Positions 25,100-36,001 of a stretch of DNA of 64,000 nucleotides are shown piece after piece. The notes beneath the pieces were generated by a model. The model did no database searches, had not been told where the DNA came from, and saw only the letters and a program-made list of their open reading frames with translations. The position numbers were made by a program, and so were the translations under genes. This stretch comes from Rhizophagus irregularis. Lineage: Eukaryota > Glomeromycota > Glomeromycetes > Glomerales > Glomeraceae. The stretch spans positions 2,976,001 through 3,040,000 of the forward strand of contig NC_089430.1 of the NCBI RefSeq assembly GCF_026210795.1, given 5' to 3'. How positions within the stretch are numbered: position 1 is the first letter of the stretch; every line of letters starts with the position of its first letter.

Positions 25100-25330
25100 C
25101 CTATTGATACTTATTGAAAAAAAAGATCGCTAATACCTACTGAATAGCACTGACACTTATTCATACTTATTGATACGCACTGAAAGAAAATACTGATATG
25201 CATTGAAGGTCACCAATATGTATTGAAGGCTACCGATATGTATTGAAAAGCACTGACTCTTATTAAAAGGCACTGGTATGTATTGAATCTCCAGAAATAT
25301 TGATACTCATTGAATAGTATTGAAAAAATT
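25100..25330. repeat. Degenerate tandem repeat, about 25-bp unit
   Basis: About eight copies of a CACTGATATGTATTGAA-like unit, with CACC/TACC/CACT variants. Immediately precedes the + strand gene remnant at 25369. Confidence 0.75.
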
Positions 25331-25368
25331 ATTGGTAGTTTTTTTGCATATATATTCTGACTAAAAAA

Positions 25369-26330
25369 ATGGTCACCCACTTCCATGAAAAATTTTACCG
25401 ATCCAATACAACTCAGTTGTTAGAATCTGATATTAAAGAGATTAGAGAGTCAAGAGGTAAGATACCTAATGCAGTGTTGGGCAATTGGACAATTGGACGT
25501 TTTGGACATTTGTTCAAAACCTGTCCAAAACTTGTCCAAAACCAAAACCTTTTTTTCATTGGACAGGTTTTGGACAGATCACATGACAAAAAATTTAATT
25601 TTGGCCAGAATTATGACTAATTTTGGCTAATTTTAATTTTAGTTCAATTATTAAATTACTTCAAAAATCTTTAAATGTTAAGTTTTAATATTATTTTGAT
25701 TTTACATTAATTTTTATTATTTAATTATATTAAATATTTACTTTTTTAACATTTTAACATTATATTTTCATTTTATTTTTAGTTTCAGTTAATAAATATT
25801 AGGACTCTTGAGCAGTTTTAAACTGTCTAAAACTATGTCCAAAACTATGTCCAAAACTGGTTTTGGACAATCCAAAATTGTCCAATTAAAAAAACCAATT
25901 GGACAAGTCCAAAATCCAACACTGCCTAATGCACCAAAAAAAATGGCTGAAAAATTCCATATTAGTGTTCAGCATATTTATGAAATATGGAACAATAGTG
26001 AATGTCTCCAACAAGGGCTTATTTTATCTTCCTCCGATCAGCTTACTTTGGATAACTCTTAAAGCGGTATCAGAAGTATCATCTATATCCCTTCCAGCTA
26101 CAGAGATTCCAAAAAAGAATGGTTGAAAAAAAAAAGTTAAAATAGATGAGAAGTCGGTTACTGAAGCAACCAATATGGTGGAAAAAAATAACAAAAATGA
26201 TGTGATCTCTTCCTCTGATAATTTGTCTGATACATCCTGAAAAGCCAGGGTGGAATCTCTTCTTAAAAATCTAGTTAATTGTGGTGAAAAGCTTAAGGGT
26301 TTAACAGCTAATACCACTCTTATATAAAGA
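25369..26330 (+). pseudogene. Gene remnant with a helix-turn-helix-like stretch, split by a MITE
   Basis: Left piece begins MVTHFHEKFYRSNTTQLLES. The right piece includes KKMAEKFHISVQHIYEIWNN, whose helix-turn-helix pattern resembles small DNA-binding domains. A 452-bp hAT-type MITE with 8-bp duplications lies between the two pieces. Downstream sequence is acidic and serine-rich (NNKNDVISSSDNLSDTS). It lies among mobile-element sequence and is probably an element gene. Function not known. Broken. Confidence 0.45.
25473..25924. mobile_element. 452-bp hAT-type MITE (CAGTGTTGG ends)
   Basis: Ends AGTGTTGGGCAATTGGACAA and, reversed, CAGTGTTGGATTTTGGAC. CAGTGTTGG is a classic hAT terminus. CCTAATGC stands on both sides (25465-25472, 25925-25932), an exact 8-bp duplication. 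The interior is rich in GTCCAAAAC/TTTTGGACA repeats that may be transposase-binding sites. Inserted in the + strand gene remnant. Confidence 0.9.
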
Positions 26331-26479
26331 TTCACATGTATCAGCAAGAAATTTACCAGTACTTAAGGCCAAATAGAACATTTTTTCAGTCTTTATGAGG
26401 TGTTTTTCAAGCTCTTTGCACTTTTTTTAAGTCCTTTTTACCAGTTAGACTAGAAGAATTGGTAGATACTTGGTCCTGC

Positions 26480-26880
26480 TCCTTTTTTGGCAGATCCTTG
26501 ACTATTAGAAATTTGCTAAAAGTTGAGATAATATATGTCTTTTCATGATCCTCTATGCAAAACTGATTTTTAATTGGATCAGAAATACTTTTGACTTTTC
26601 GAATTTCTGTTATACCTAACTATAGGTCATAGCATTAGCTTGGGCTCACCATTATCAACACAAGCATAATTTCCAACAATAGTAATGATTGGATTCCCTT
26701 TCATGTTCTTTAGAGTGACTGCTACATTCGTATACCATCCTAGTGCTTCAGAGATATATTTAGAATTACCTTTTACAGCAAATTTAGAAGGCTTATTAAC
26801 TTTCCATTCAAGCGCTTCAACAGTACGTAGCTAAATTAAATCCATCAAATTCACTTCCGTTATATAAAAAAGATTCAGAG
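26480..26880 (-). pseudogene. Retropepsin-like protein remnant (fossil)
   Basis: Pieces such as NKPSKFAVKGNSKYISEALG and NAMKGNP/IITIVGNYACVDNGEP resemble the aspartic-protease-like domain that follows Gag in many Rhizophagus proteins, as I recall them. The catalytic motif could not be confirmed by eye. Broken. Its position after the Gag-like part supports the call. Confidence 0.35.
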
Positions 26881-27269
26881 ATTGGTAAATCATTTATATT
26901 AGCATTCAAGTATTGTAGGGACGAAAACTACTCATCTTTTTTTGACTTCTTCTCCTGAACATTTTGAGATAGACACATTTTACGCATTGCTGGTAAAAGT
27001 TTTGGCAACAGCTCATCATATGTTTTGGGTTGACTAGATTTTGAGGGTGAAATTGCATTAGTATTACCAGCCAACTTATGTGAAATGCCTCTCAGTTCAT
27101 TTACCTGTTTTGTTTACCAGTGGGTTATATCCAGTCTATCTATTATTGTCCTCATTATAACCATCCCCTTCATTATCTGAAGCAGGAGGCGTGTGTTAAA
27201 AATTTATAGGTATAATAGGCTTAAAATAACTCCTATTAAAATTAGACCGAACTACTGGTTTATATATAT

Positions 27270-28600
27270 TTAGAATTGGTTGCTTAATTGATTTATAGAA
27301 TCCTGGGTTTCACTTACAGCATCACGAGTTTCATTAAGCCCTTCCTCCATTCTATCAATTCTAGCAGAGTTATTGTTTCGCTGTTGACGAGGTCTTTGAA
27401 AAGGTTTTACAAGATAATCTGCGTCTAGTTTAGCCTTATTAAGTACACCTATTTCTTTTAAGTATTCTGATGCATAATAATTCTTGAGACCTTCTTCAGT
27501 CTGTAATGAAGATGGCGGGCCTCTTGGCTGTCTAACTGGTTCAACTGTTTGTAGAGCAGATACTTGTGCTTGTTGAGTCATTTGAGATTGTAATTCTGTA
27601 ACTTTTTTTATTAATGTCTGGTTTTCAGTTTTTTGTTGCGCCAGTGCATTTTGGATTGCTTTTTGCATATCTTCTAAAAATATTCCATGCTGTTGCGGAG
27701 CTGAAACTGGTGAAAATTCATATATTTGCTGAGATGCTCGTTGAGATATTAGCAGATCAGATATTCTATCCCTTTTATGTCTAGCAATTTAGCGTAATTC
27801 TATCTCATAAAGTTTTTTAGATAATTTATCCAATGGCAAATGTTTGCCAATATCCTCAGCTTTTTCAAGCCATGGAAGTGGTAGGGCATCTAAGAATTTC
27901 CTACGTAATTCTTTAGATCTATAGTTGGCTTGTCTACCTATTCGTAATATTTTTCTATATAATTCATCTATAGTCATATCTCCTTTTCTGATTATTCCAT
28001 ACATCAAATTCTGAAGCTCCTCTTTCACTGTAAAAAAATGTGTTTTTAGCCACCATATAGCTTGACCAAATCGAATACCAGCTACAACTACTGTATTTCC
28101 AGCATTAGCATTTGATGCATTTACAGGAGCATTAGTAGGATGGCCACCTGCTATACGTTAGTCTTTATTTCAAGCATCTTCTACAACTCTTAATTTGACT
28201 ATTGCATTTCCTGGTTGGCCAACAGCTTTATTTAATACATTAGCTCTTATCTGTACTGCAGTTCGCCCATTTACTGCAACTAAGTTAGCCTGTCCTGTAT
28301 TATCAAGTAAGTTAGTTAGCTTCCAATTCTGCTTTGTAGTAATCTCATCATTGAACCATTCTAAAGTTCTTCTTCTCATACAACCTCTTAAATGTCCTAT
28401 TGCATTATCTCTTCCTGTTGGAGGACCTGCTACATTATCATTTGGATCTATTTCCCGATTCTGCAAGTCTAATCTAAGTTGTGCAAGAAAGTCTGGGATA
28501 CTATCATCCCAGTCAAAATATGGATGAGGTATTCCTGCCATGTTTATTTGATTTGGTGGATTATTCTGTAGCGCTAAAATTTGTACCTGCAAAATCAAAA
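27270..28600 (-). pseudogene. Gag-like protein remnant (fossil)
   Basis: Three long pieces in order. The first (28170-28598) has FDWDDSIPDFLAQLRLDLQ and IGHLRGCMRRRTLEWFND, typical of the retrotransposon Gag helical fold. The second (27789-28028) has GDMTIDELYRKILRIGRQAN and LPLPWLEKAEDIG. The third (27270-27668) is a glutamine-rich coiled coil. Such Gag proteins form particles or bind RNA in retroelements. Broken in a few places. Confidence 0.55.
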
Positions 28601-28889
28601 TATTTTGGCGTTCTGCTTGGGTCTTATTTTTCCATTTCTTATATCACTCATCATAGAGTCTGTTCTGATTAAATTCTAACAGACTTATATCCCCTCTACT
28701 TCGCTGTAAGTGGTGGGCATTTCGCTGATACAATAATTGTAAGGCAAATTTTTCTTGTATCAGTACACCTATATGAGCTTGTTTTCTTGCCATATTACCT
28801 ATCATTTTATTTACCTGATTTTGAGTATTAGTTTGATATTGATGGAGATCACTAATAATATTAGCTATCCTACCTTTAGCAAGTTGCCT

Positions 28890-29520
28890 TCATATAATTT
28901 TATTATCATGCTCAGCTTTTGCATCACAACGCCTTCGTTGCTTACAGATTAAATCCTGATGCAAATTATTTTCTTTTTGACGTATCTGCCTTGTAGTTCT
29001 TTTTATTTGGTCTATAAGAATATCCCTAGTTGTTGCTCTATTATTTACATAACCATCTATAGCATTTGCTAGCTTTGTGATTGTGACCATATTATCATCA
29101 GAATTATACAAGTCTGGAGAATTCTCTCGTTCAGGCAAATTTTTTCGTGATGAAATGCTTCTGATTTGGCATCGCAATTTCTTAACTTGTTCCTCAGATT
29201 CTACTAACTGCTCTTCTAAACTAGAAATATATTTTCCCTTATCTTGTACATTTTTCCTAGCTTAATATCATAACTGACTTTTTAGGGTAGAGATTTCAGA
29301 TTTTAACTCTACTATCTCTTCTTTCAAAGCATTTTCAAGGCGCTCTATCTCCCTATTGAGATTTTGAATTTCTTGCTCACATCAGGCATAATCCCGTTCT
29401 AGTTGATTAATTTGTCTTTCATTCTGGCGATTAGTATCAACTTCTATCTGCAATTCACTACAAAGATGAAAGTTCTCTTCTTCCAGCTCAGCTTTATGTT
29501 CTTCACATGTTCTTCTTTAC
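28890..29520 (-). pseudogene. Coiled coil upstream of the Gag-like remnant
   Basis: Heptad-rich - strand sequence including LEEQLVESEEQVKKLRCQIR and DNMVTITKLANAIDGYVNN, leading straight toward the Gag-like part. Probably the N-terminal half of the same ancient protein. Broken. Confidence 0.45.
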
Positions 29521-29852
29521 CTTGGATAAGATCTGTGAAATGACATTCTTTTTTTGTGATTATAAAAGAAAATGGGAGAACTCCTTAGATCAATTTATAT
29601 TGATTCTCAGAAAGCGCATAATCTTAACTGGGATCTGAGTTAAGAACTAATCTGGAAAATTTGGCAGATGATACATGAAATGTATAGCGCCTTCAACTGA
29701 TTTTACTAAGCGATTATGTATGCAGATTATTTAGCATAAAAAATAAAGAATAAGTTATACATTGCACCTTTGGCTAAATAATATTAATTTTCAGTTAAAA
29801 GCAATAGTCTATAATAATTAAGATATTTCTCAGAATCAGTCAGTTAAGCCAG

Positions 29853-30071
29853 TTAAATAATCATGATTTTTGTTCCATCTTTCAATCTTAATGTGGGCTG
29901 ATTAAGATGGTTTATAGATAGTAGTAAGTTATTTTGTTTTACATACCAAGATGAAATAAATATTTCACTTGTATCGCTTTTGCAATTCGATAACTGATAA
30001 GAAGTTAGTGGAATCATTTCTTGCCTGGCAGGTGAAATATAAGCTGGCTCAAAATTTGGAGCACTAGGCAT
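29853..30071 (-). CDS. Hypothetical protein, 72 aa
   Basis: Begins MPSAPNFEPAYISPARQEMI and ends LRLKDGTKIMII. Protein-like composition, beta-rich by eye, no recognised family. Same strand as the fossil Gag region and the piece at 30130-30860. Could be a small element gene. Confidence 0.35.
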   Translation of the reverse strand: MPSAPNFEPAYISPARQEMIPLTSYQLSNCKSDTSEIFISSWYVKQNNLLLSINHLNQPTLRLKDGTKIMII

Positions 30072-30129
30072 GATATAGTTGCATTGTATTTTATTTCTTA
30101 CTAACTAATCTATCAGATAATTGGCGCCT

Positions 30130-30860
30130 CTTATGCTTTAAATAGCTTATATAATCATAAAGTTGATCTTGCAGAATATGATAAGGTCTATACAATCCAT
30201 CAATAGAATACCATATATCCAAGTTTACAGTGCAACGAATTCCTCTACTAGGCATATTAAGAAACTACTTTTTCTTAAGAGTATTATCATTTTTAACCGC
30301 CTCCTAAACTCATTTTGCAAAAGTTTCACGTCACTTCTTATAGTTTCTATAAGCTCTTTGGATAATCTGAGCACTTCCATCTGGCTTTTTTAGCTTTGGA
30401 GCATTCATTATCCCAATGGTATTTCATCAAGTTTTCAGATTTAATCTCATATCCATATCTGCGCCATCCACTGAAATATGTTTTTTTTGGTTTTATATCA
30501 GTAATCTTTACCAATTTACAACAATCATAACAAATATATAGCCATATTACTCTTATTGTTTCTGGGCTGATGATAGTCAGAATTAACTATCTTGCCATTC
30601 CCAAATCTTGCAAACAAGCAATGTCAGTGACTCTAAATCTCTGATTGGCTAATAATTCTTGTAATCGAATTCTAACACTTACAGCCCATGCAACTAGAGA
30701 CTGATCTGGTTTTACAACTGATAATGTATTATACTTCCACTCTATTTTGATTATTTTTTTAAAAACAGTACCATAACAGTAATTTACAATATATGCGCTA
30801 ACATATTTCATATCGTATCCAAGACGATTATTAATAGGTTTAGGCACAATCTTATTAAAC
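30130..30860 (-). pseudogene. Remnant of an unknown protein with an IQ-like segment
   Basis: The upper part is open (30587-30847) with NNRLGYDMKYVSAYIVNYCY and ACLQDLGMAR. The lower part includes FSGWRRYGYEIKSENLMKYH and then PKLKKPDGSAQIIQRAYRNY, which looks like an IQ-type calmodulin-binding segment seen in other Rhizophagus proteins as I recall. No function assigned. The gene looks decayed. Confidence 0.4.
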
Positions 30861-30905
30861 CACTCATCTAAAATAATATTAGAAGATAATCTGGATATAT
30901 TTCTT

Positions 30906-30921
30906 GTTCACTTAAGTGAAC
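30906..30921. repeat. 16-bp perfect palindrome
   Basis: GTTCACTTAAGTGAAC, just upstream of the - strand remnant at 30130-30860. Could be a protein-binding site or chance. Confidence 0.4.
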
Positions 30922-31061
30922 GAATTATAACAATTTATAGCAATTTATTGATTTATAGCGTTTTTAGCAATTTTTTAGTATCTTATATTAATGGATAACA
31001 TGTTTCAAATTTGCCAGTTAAGCAGTTTTAATGATTTATAGCGGTTTTATCAATTTGTAGC

Positions 31062-32541
31062 TAATGTTTCAAAAAAAATCTGATCTGATTCGTATCTGCA
31101 AATTTGATTTGAGACAGATCGGATCAAATCATAGATTTTATGATCTGTGATCTGATCCAGATCAAAAAAATTTGATCCGATTCAGATCAAATCAAATCAA
31201 ATCAACAATTCATTCAAATCGGATCAGATCGGATTTGATTTGAGCAGATTCAGATCAGATCTGGATCAGATTAGATCAAAGCGCCCTGTTACGTTGCGAA
31301 ATGTTAAGTTAAAAAATGTTTCATAACATTTTTATTAAAATGATTAAAAACCATTGCGAACTGGTTTTTTATTTGTTAAATTGAAATAAAAAAACGGTTC
31401 GCAACATTTTTTTATTAAAATGATTAAAAACCGTTGCAAAATGGTTTTTATTTATTAAAATGAAATAAAAAAACATTTCACAACATTTTTTTATTAAATA
31501 ATTAAAAACCATTGCGAAATGGTTTTTTTTCATAAAATAATACGAAAAGATGCCGAAATGGCATCTTTTTTGATAAAAAAAATGAAAAAGATACTGAAAC
31601 AGCATCTTTTTTAATAAAATAATATGAAAGATGTTGTTTCAGCATTTTTTTTGATAAAATAATACAAAAAGATGCCGTTTTGGCATCTTTTTCTAATAAA
31701 ATAATACGAAAAGATGTAAAAAAATGAGTAAGATGCCGAAACGGCATTTTTTTTCATAAAATAATACAAAAGATGCCAAACAGCATTTTTTTCATAAAAT
31801 AATATTAAAAGATGTCGTTTCAGCATCTTTTTTGATAAAATAATATTAAAAGATGCGTTTCAGCATCTTTTTTTCATAAAATAATATGAAAAGATGCCGT
31901 TTCAGCATCTTTTTTAATAAAATAATATGAAAGATGCTTAAACACATCTTTTTTTCATAAAATAATACGAAAGATGCCGTTTCAGCATCTTTTTTGATAA
32001 AAAAATAAAAAAGATGCCGAAATGGCATTTTTTTTCATAAAATAATGCCGTTTAATATTTCTATTTATACATTTAACAAAAAAAACATCTTTCGCAACAT
32101 TTTTTAATTGTATTAATGAGAAACATTGCGAAAACATTTTTTATTTAATAATTTTACCGATAAAAAATCATTTTTATAATTGTTTAATAAAAAAGTTGCG
32201 AAACATTTTTTTGTTTGATAATTTGCCATAAAAAGTCGTTTTGCAACATTTTTTAACAATATTAATAAAAAAACGTTGCGAAAAATGTTTTTAATTATAA
32301 AAACTGATTCAGATCCAGATTGGATCCTGTTCGAATCAGATCAAATCAGTTGGAATTCAGATCAGATCAGATCAAATCTAATTCAGATTCAGATCGGATC
32401 AGATCAAATCTAATTTGGATCTGAATTAGATCGGATCAAATCTGATTTGGATTTGAATTAGATCAGATCAAATCTGATTTAAATTCAGATCAGATCAGAT
32501 TTAATTCAAATCTGGTCTGATCCGATCCATTCAGAATACTA
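31062..32541. mobile_element. 1,480-bp non-autonomous hAT element with minisatellite cargo
   Basis: TTTGTAGC is duplicated exactly (31054-31061 and 32542-32549). Ends TAATGTTTCAAAAAAAATC and, reversed, TAGTATTCTGAATGGATC are relatives of the ends of 35040-36001. Next to both ends are clusters of GATCAGATC/GATCTGATC motifs, likely transposase-binding sites. The centre is a long hairpin minisatellite. No gene; open frames over the minisatellite are by-products of the repeat. Confidence 0.88.
31290..32300. repeat. Hairpin minisatellite inside the hAT element
   Basis: The main unit (31510-32040) is about 45-50 bp: AAAAGATGCCGTTTCAGCAT, then CTTTTTT and ATAAAATAATA. GATGCC...GGCATC pairs within the unit, so each can form a short hairpin. 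Flanking sub-arrays (31290-31510, 32050-32300) use a CGTTGCGAAA / AACCATTGCGAAATGGTT unit of about 60-100 bp. Confidence 0.85.
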
Positions 32542-32544
32542 TTT

Positions 32545-33460
32545 GTAGCTGATTTAAAGAAACTACACACTACTAAACTCAAATTCGATTGGGATTATAT
32601 AGGGTCATCTCTCGGGCTAAGCTAATTTTATATTTACATGCATCTTCAGCTAAATCAGTTTGTGACATGATGTATTATATCGTATCACATGTGATCTACA
32701 TCAGTTCCCTGCCAGTTCCTCGATAGGTTCTAGGAGTTGGCGAGTTTTGATAAATTATGAGATGATCGGCCAATCAGATTCAGAAAAAATATTACAGGCA
32801 TATCAAGGGAGGAATTTTTTATTCACATGCATTGTAGATTAATTTATACAGCGAACTCTCAGATGAAGTCAAAAAAGGACAAAGTTTAATATGTGAACAA
32901 ACTATTACTTTTTATTTATGCTTAACTACACAAAAATGAAAATTACGTGTCTACTTTACGCAGTAATATGGTGCAGTAATATCCAACTTTCGTTCTGCTC
33001 TTGACTTCAGCAATGGCATGGTCAACATTACTATCAGACAAATTTTCTATTTCTTTCTTCATATTGCTCAAAAAAGATAAAATTAATTGTAATTTTGAAA
33101 GAAACAAATAGTTATTTTCTGGATTTTGTGAAACCTTTGATTAAGGTTAAGTAAAAAACAGCATACATGTTACACAAATTAATGTCAAACCTGATATTAG
33201 AGAACAAATACTTTATTATTTGATTTATGTAACGTTTAAGAATCACAAATCGTGATAAAAATAAATTATAAAATACATATTGCAATTACATCATAACAAT
33301 ATGTTCTAAAAATAATTTCAAGGAGATACAGAGAGCTTGTAAGATTATTCAGCTCTTTGTTGGGAATTATTTAGGTCATTGTTAGGAATCATTAGGGGAA
33401 TTCGCATTTCTATTTATATAATAAAATTAATCTAATATAATAATAAGCAATGCAAAAATG
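32545..33460. other. Spacer
   Basis: AT-rich, with some better-balanced stretches near 32640-32790. No gene supported. Confidence 0.35.
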
Positions 33461-33467
33461 AATTGAC

Positions 33468-33778
33468 ATACCTGTTTAGAACAGCCCGAAATGATTTAGC
33501 AGGTGAAATAGTAGGTTCAGATCCAGTGCCAGATCCAGTACTAGTGATGGAACTGAGAATGACTGAAAGAAGAGGAGTTCGAGTTTGGTTTGAAGAGTTA
33601 CTATCACTTATTACTCAAGTACCAAGTGCCAATCCACCTCCGATTAATGCGCCAACTACTGCCTCCCTCCAGATTGATGAATAGTAAAGTACTTAAGAGA
33701 ACTATCCAATGTTCCACCTTCAAGAAAAGCCCCTAATTTTGAGAAATTTGAACTTGATTGATTATCGTTTCTGGACAT
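33468..33778 (-). pseudogene. Relic of a small membrane protein gene
   Basis: The - strand begins MSRNDNQSSSNFSKLGAFLE, continues with a glycine-rich hydrophobic segment VVGALIGGGLALGT that could span a membrane, then a Ser/Thr-rich tail ending in a donor-like GTATGT near 33470. It lies downstream of, and on the same strand as, the other membrane protein gene (34573-36483). Decayed. Function unknown. Confidence 0.4.
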
Positions 33779-33789
33779 AATTGTTATGT

Positions 33790-34570
33790 ATAAACATATA
33801 TTTTAACTGAACCTTATTTTATATTGTTTTTTCCAATTAATGATTATATTAGGAATTAAGATTGATGATTGTAGTCTCATTCAGTGTTTTCCATTTATGG
33901 ATCATTTGTGAGTCATGATCTATTTACTAATTGTGTCACGATTGTAATGTCGTTCTCTCAAATGAAGATATAAAACAGGAATCATTCAGTTTCATTTGTT
34001 TATATGCATAATGTATTTCTCTTAAATGAAAATATAAATCAGAAATCATTTAGTTTACTACTATAAGAGTTAATAATCACCTGAATAACACATGTATAGA
34101 TTTATATTTACATTTGTAAAACGTACATCATGATGTTGGTTAAAGTAATTTATTAATATTTATTATTAGCACTTATAAAATATAAAGTATATTGGTAAAA
34201 TGCATTTGAGTATTTACTTAAAATACTAATAAAATGCTTAATAAATTAAATGGTTAATAAATATTAAAATTTAGTATTTATTTAATATATTAAGCATTTA
34301 TTGCTTAATAGATATAAAATTTTTATGCTTATTAAATATTGCTATTCAATAAACATAAGGTTTCAGTTGGTTTAACATCATGATACACACATTTTAAAAA
34401 TCAATCAAACCATTCTTTATTGCAAAGTAATACATGAGAAAGGACCAGCCTGCTATGTAAAAAAAATGAAACTAATAAAAGATATTGGAATAGCAGGTTG
34501 TTTCAAGGGAGGAATAAAGCATAAATGCCTGCTGAGCCATAACCCATATATTGGCAGTTCCTTCACCACC
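33790..34570. other. AT-rich spacer
   Basis: No gene seen. The part near 34200-34340 is a run of TATTTAATAAATATTAAA-like low-complexity sequence. Confidence 0.4.
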
Positions 34571-35039
34571 ACTCAGTAGATATATAAATGACTATTATCT
34601 ATCCAAGCACCTATTTTTTCTAAGTTTTTGCTATTTAAATTTTTTCTACAACAAAAACCTTTTATCATATCTTTCCCAATTACTCCCATCCCAAGTCTAA
34701 GAATATCAACCGATACAACCCCACACATCTGATCTAAAGAGTAATCATTCGCACCCTTAATCTTATCAAAGATCTTCATAAATTGTTCCCAGATCACAGA
34801 AATAATATTTGTGAATTTTTGGCTCGAAGAGCTTGAAGATGAATTAGTTGAAGAGTCTCGCGAATTAGTTTCAGATTCATTGGTTGAATTAGCTTCAGAT
34901 TCATTGGATACACTTTGTTGGTTAAAATTGGATCTTTGAACTACTGCGTAATGTTGATTTATTTTATTTTGAAGATCTTTGATAACAACATTAATTGACA
35001 TGAATCTGGATGTAACAGATTCCTCTAAGGATCTAAAAT

Positions 35040-36001
35040 TAGTGCTCCTAACAGATCAGTTCAGATCGGATTCAGCTTAAATCTGATCTGATCTGATTTT
35101 TATTTTAATAGATCTAATCTGGTCTGAATCTGATCAGATCTGGTTCAATTTAATCTGAATCTGGTTCAGATCTATTTGAATCTGATTTGAATCTGATCTG
35201 AATCTGGTTCAGATCTGGTCCTTATCCTAAAAAAAGGAAGGGAACGTTAATTAGTGCGTAAAAATAAAAAAAAATAAAAAAAGTAACGAACTTACCATAG
35301 TTCATTTTTTTTTAAATCCTGGTCATTCAGCTTCGTCTCACGTCCAGGTTTTCTAAAAAAAATAAAGAGAACGTAATTAGGGAACGTTAATTATGTTCCT
35401 TTAAGTAAAAATAAAAAAAATAAAAATAAAAGAAATGAACTTACCATAGTTCGTTCTTTTTTTTAAATCCTGGTCGTTCAGCTTCGTCTCACGTCCAGGT
35501 TTTCTAAAAAAAAAGAAAGGGAACGTTAATTACGTTCCCTTAAATAAAAAATAAAAAAAAACTTAAAAAAAAGGAACAAATTTACCATAGTTCGTTTATT
35601 TTTTTTAAATCCTGGTCATGTCGTTAGGCTTCGTTCGTCCAGGCTTCCTACTAAAAAAGAAGTGAACCATTAATTACGTTCCCTCAAGTAAAAATAACAA
35701 AAAAAAAATGAACTTACCTAGTTAATTCTTTTAAATCTTGGTCGTCCGGCTTCGTCCATTCGTCCAGAAAAAGGTTTTTTAAAAAAAAATTTTTTTTTTT
35801 ATTTAAAAAAAAATTTGATCTGAATCTGTTCAAATCAGATCAGATTTTCTTGTATTATGATCTGATCCAATTCGAAATTGATCGGATCAGATTTTTTTAA
35901 ATCTGATCTGATCTACAAATCAGAATTTTGAAAACTGAACCAGATCTGGCTCAGATTAAATCTGCGAATCCAGATCAGATCGGATTTTTTTCAGAGCACT
36001 A
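35040..36001. mobile_element. 962-bp non-autonomous hAT element with exon-like array
   Basis: TCTAAAAT is duplicated exactly at 35032-35039 and 36002-36009. Ends TAGTGCTCCTAACAGATCAG and, reversed, TAGTGCTCTGAAAAAAATCC. Both ends are followed by GATCTGATC/GATCAGATC clusters. The same family as 31062-32541, but with a different cargo in the middle (35240-35770). No transposase; must have been moved in trans. Confidence 0.92.
35240..35770 (-). repeat. Third array of exon-like cassettes, unit about 120-130 bp, 4 units
   Basis: On the - strand each unit has TTTTTTTAG, a block of about 59 nt (AAACCTGGACGTGAGACGAA...GAACTATG) and then GTAAGTTC (GTAAAT in one unit). GTAAGT is the same donor used by the reductase introns. 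Between blocks is an A/T-rich stretch with GGGAACGTAATTAACGTTCC-like palindromes. Confidence 0.82.

Larger units (their letters stand above)
24190..29560 (-). mobile_element. Fossil region with coiled-coil, Gag-like and retropepsin-like pieces
   Basis: Reading on the - strand from 29560 down: long coiled coil, Gag-like helical protein, glutamine-rich tail, a retropepsin-like piece, then (past two MITEs and a + strand gene remnant) another coiled coil. This order resembles Gag-protease proteins of LTR-retroelement kin. No reverse transcriptase or LTRs were seen, so it may be a retroelement remnant, a domesticated Gag relative, or cargo of Polinton B. Broken in many places (more than ten). Old. 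Confidence 0.45.

Noticed and set aside
28195-28527. 110-codon + strand open frame
   Set aside because: Exactly antisense to the Gag-like sequence, which explains its openness; no protein-like features.
31369-32028. Several - strand open frames of 60-81 codons rich in F, Y, L and K
   Set aside because: They lie over the hairpin minisatellite, repeat with its period and have no start or stop conservation; by-products of the array.
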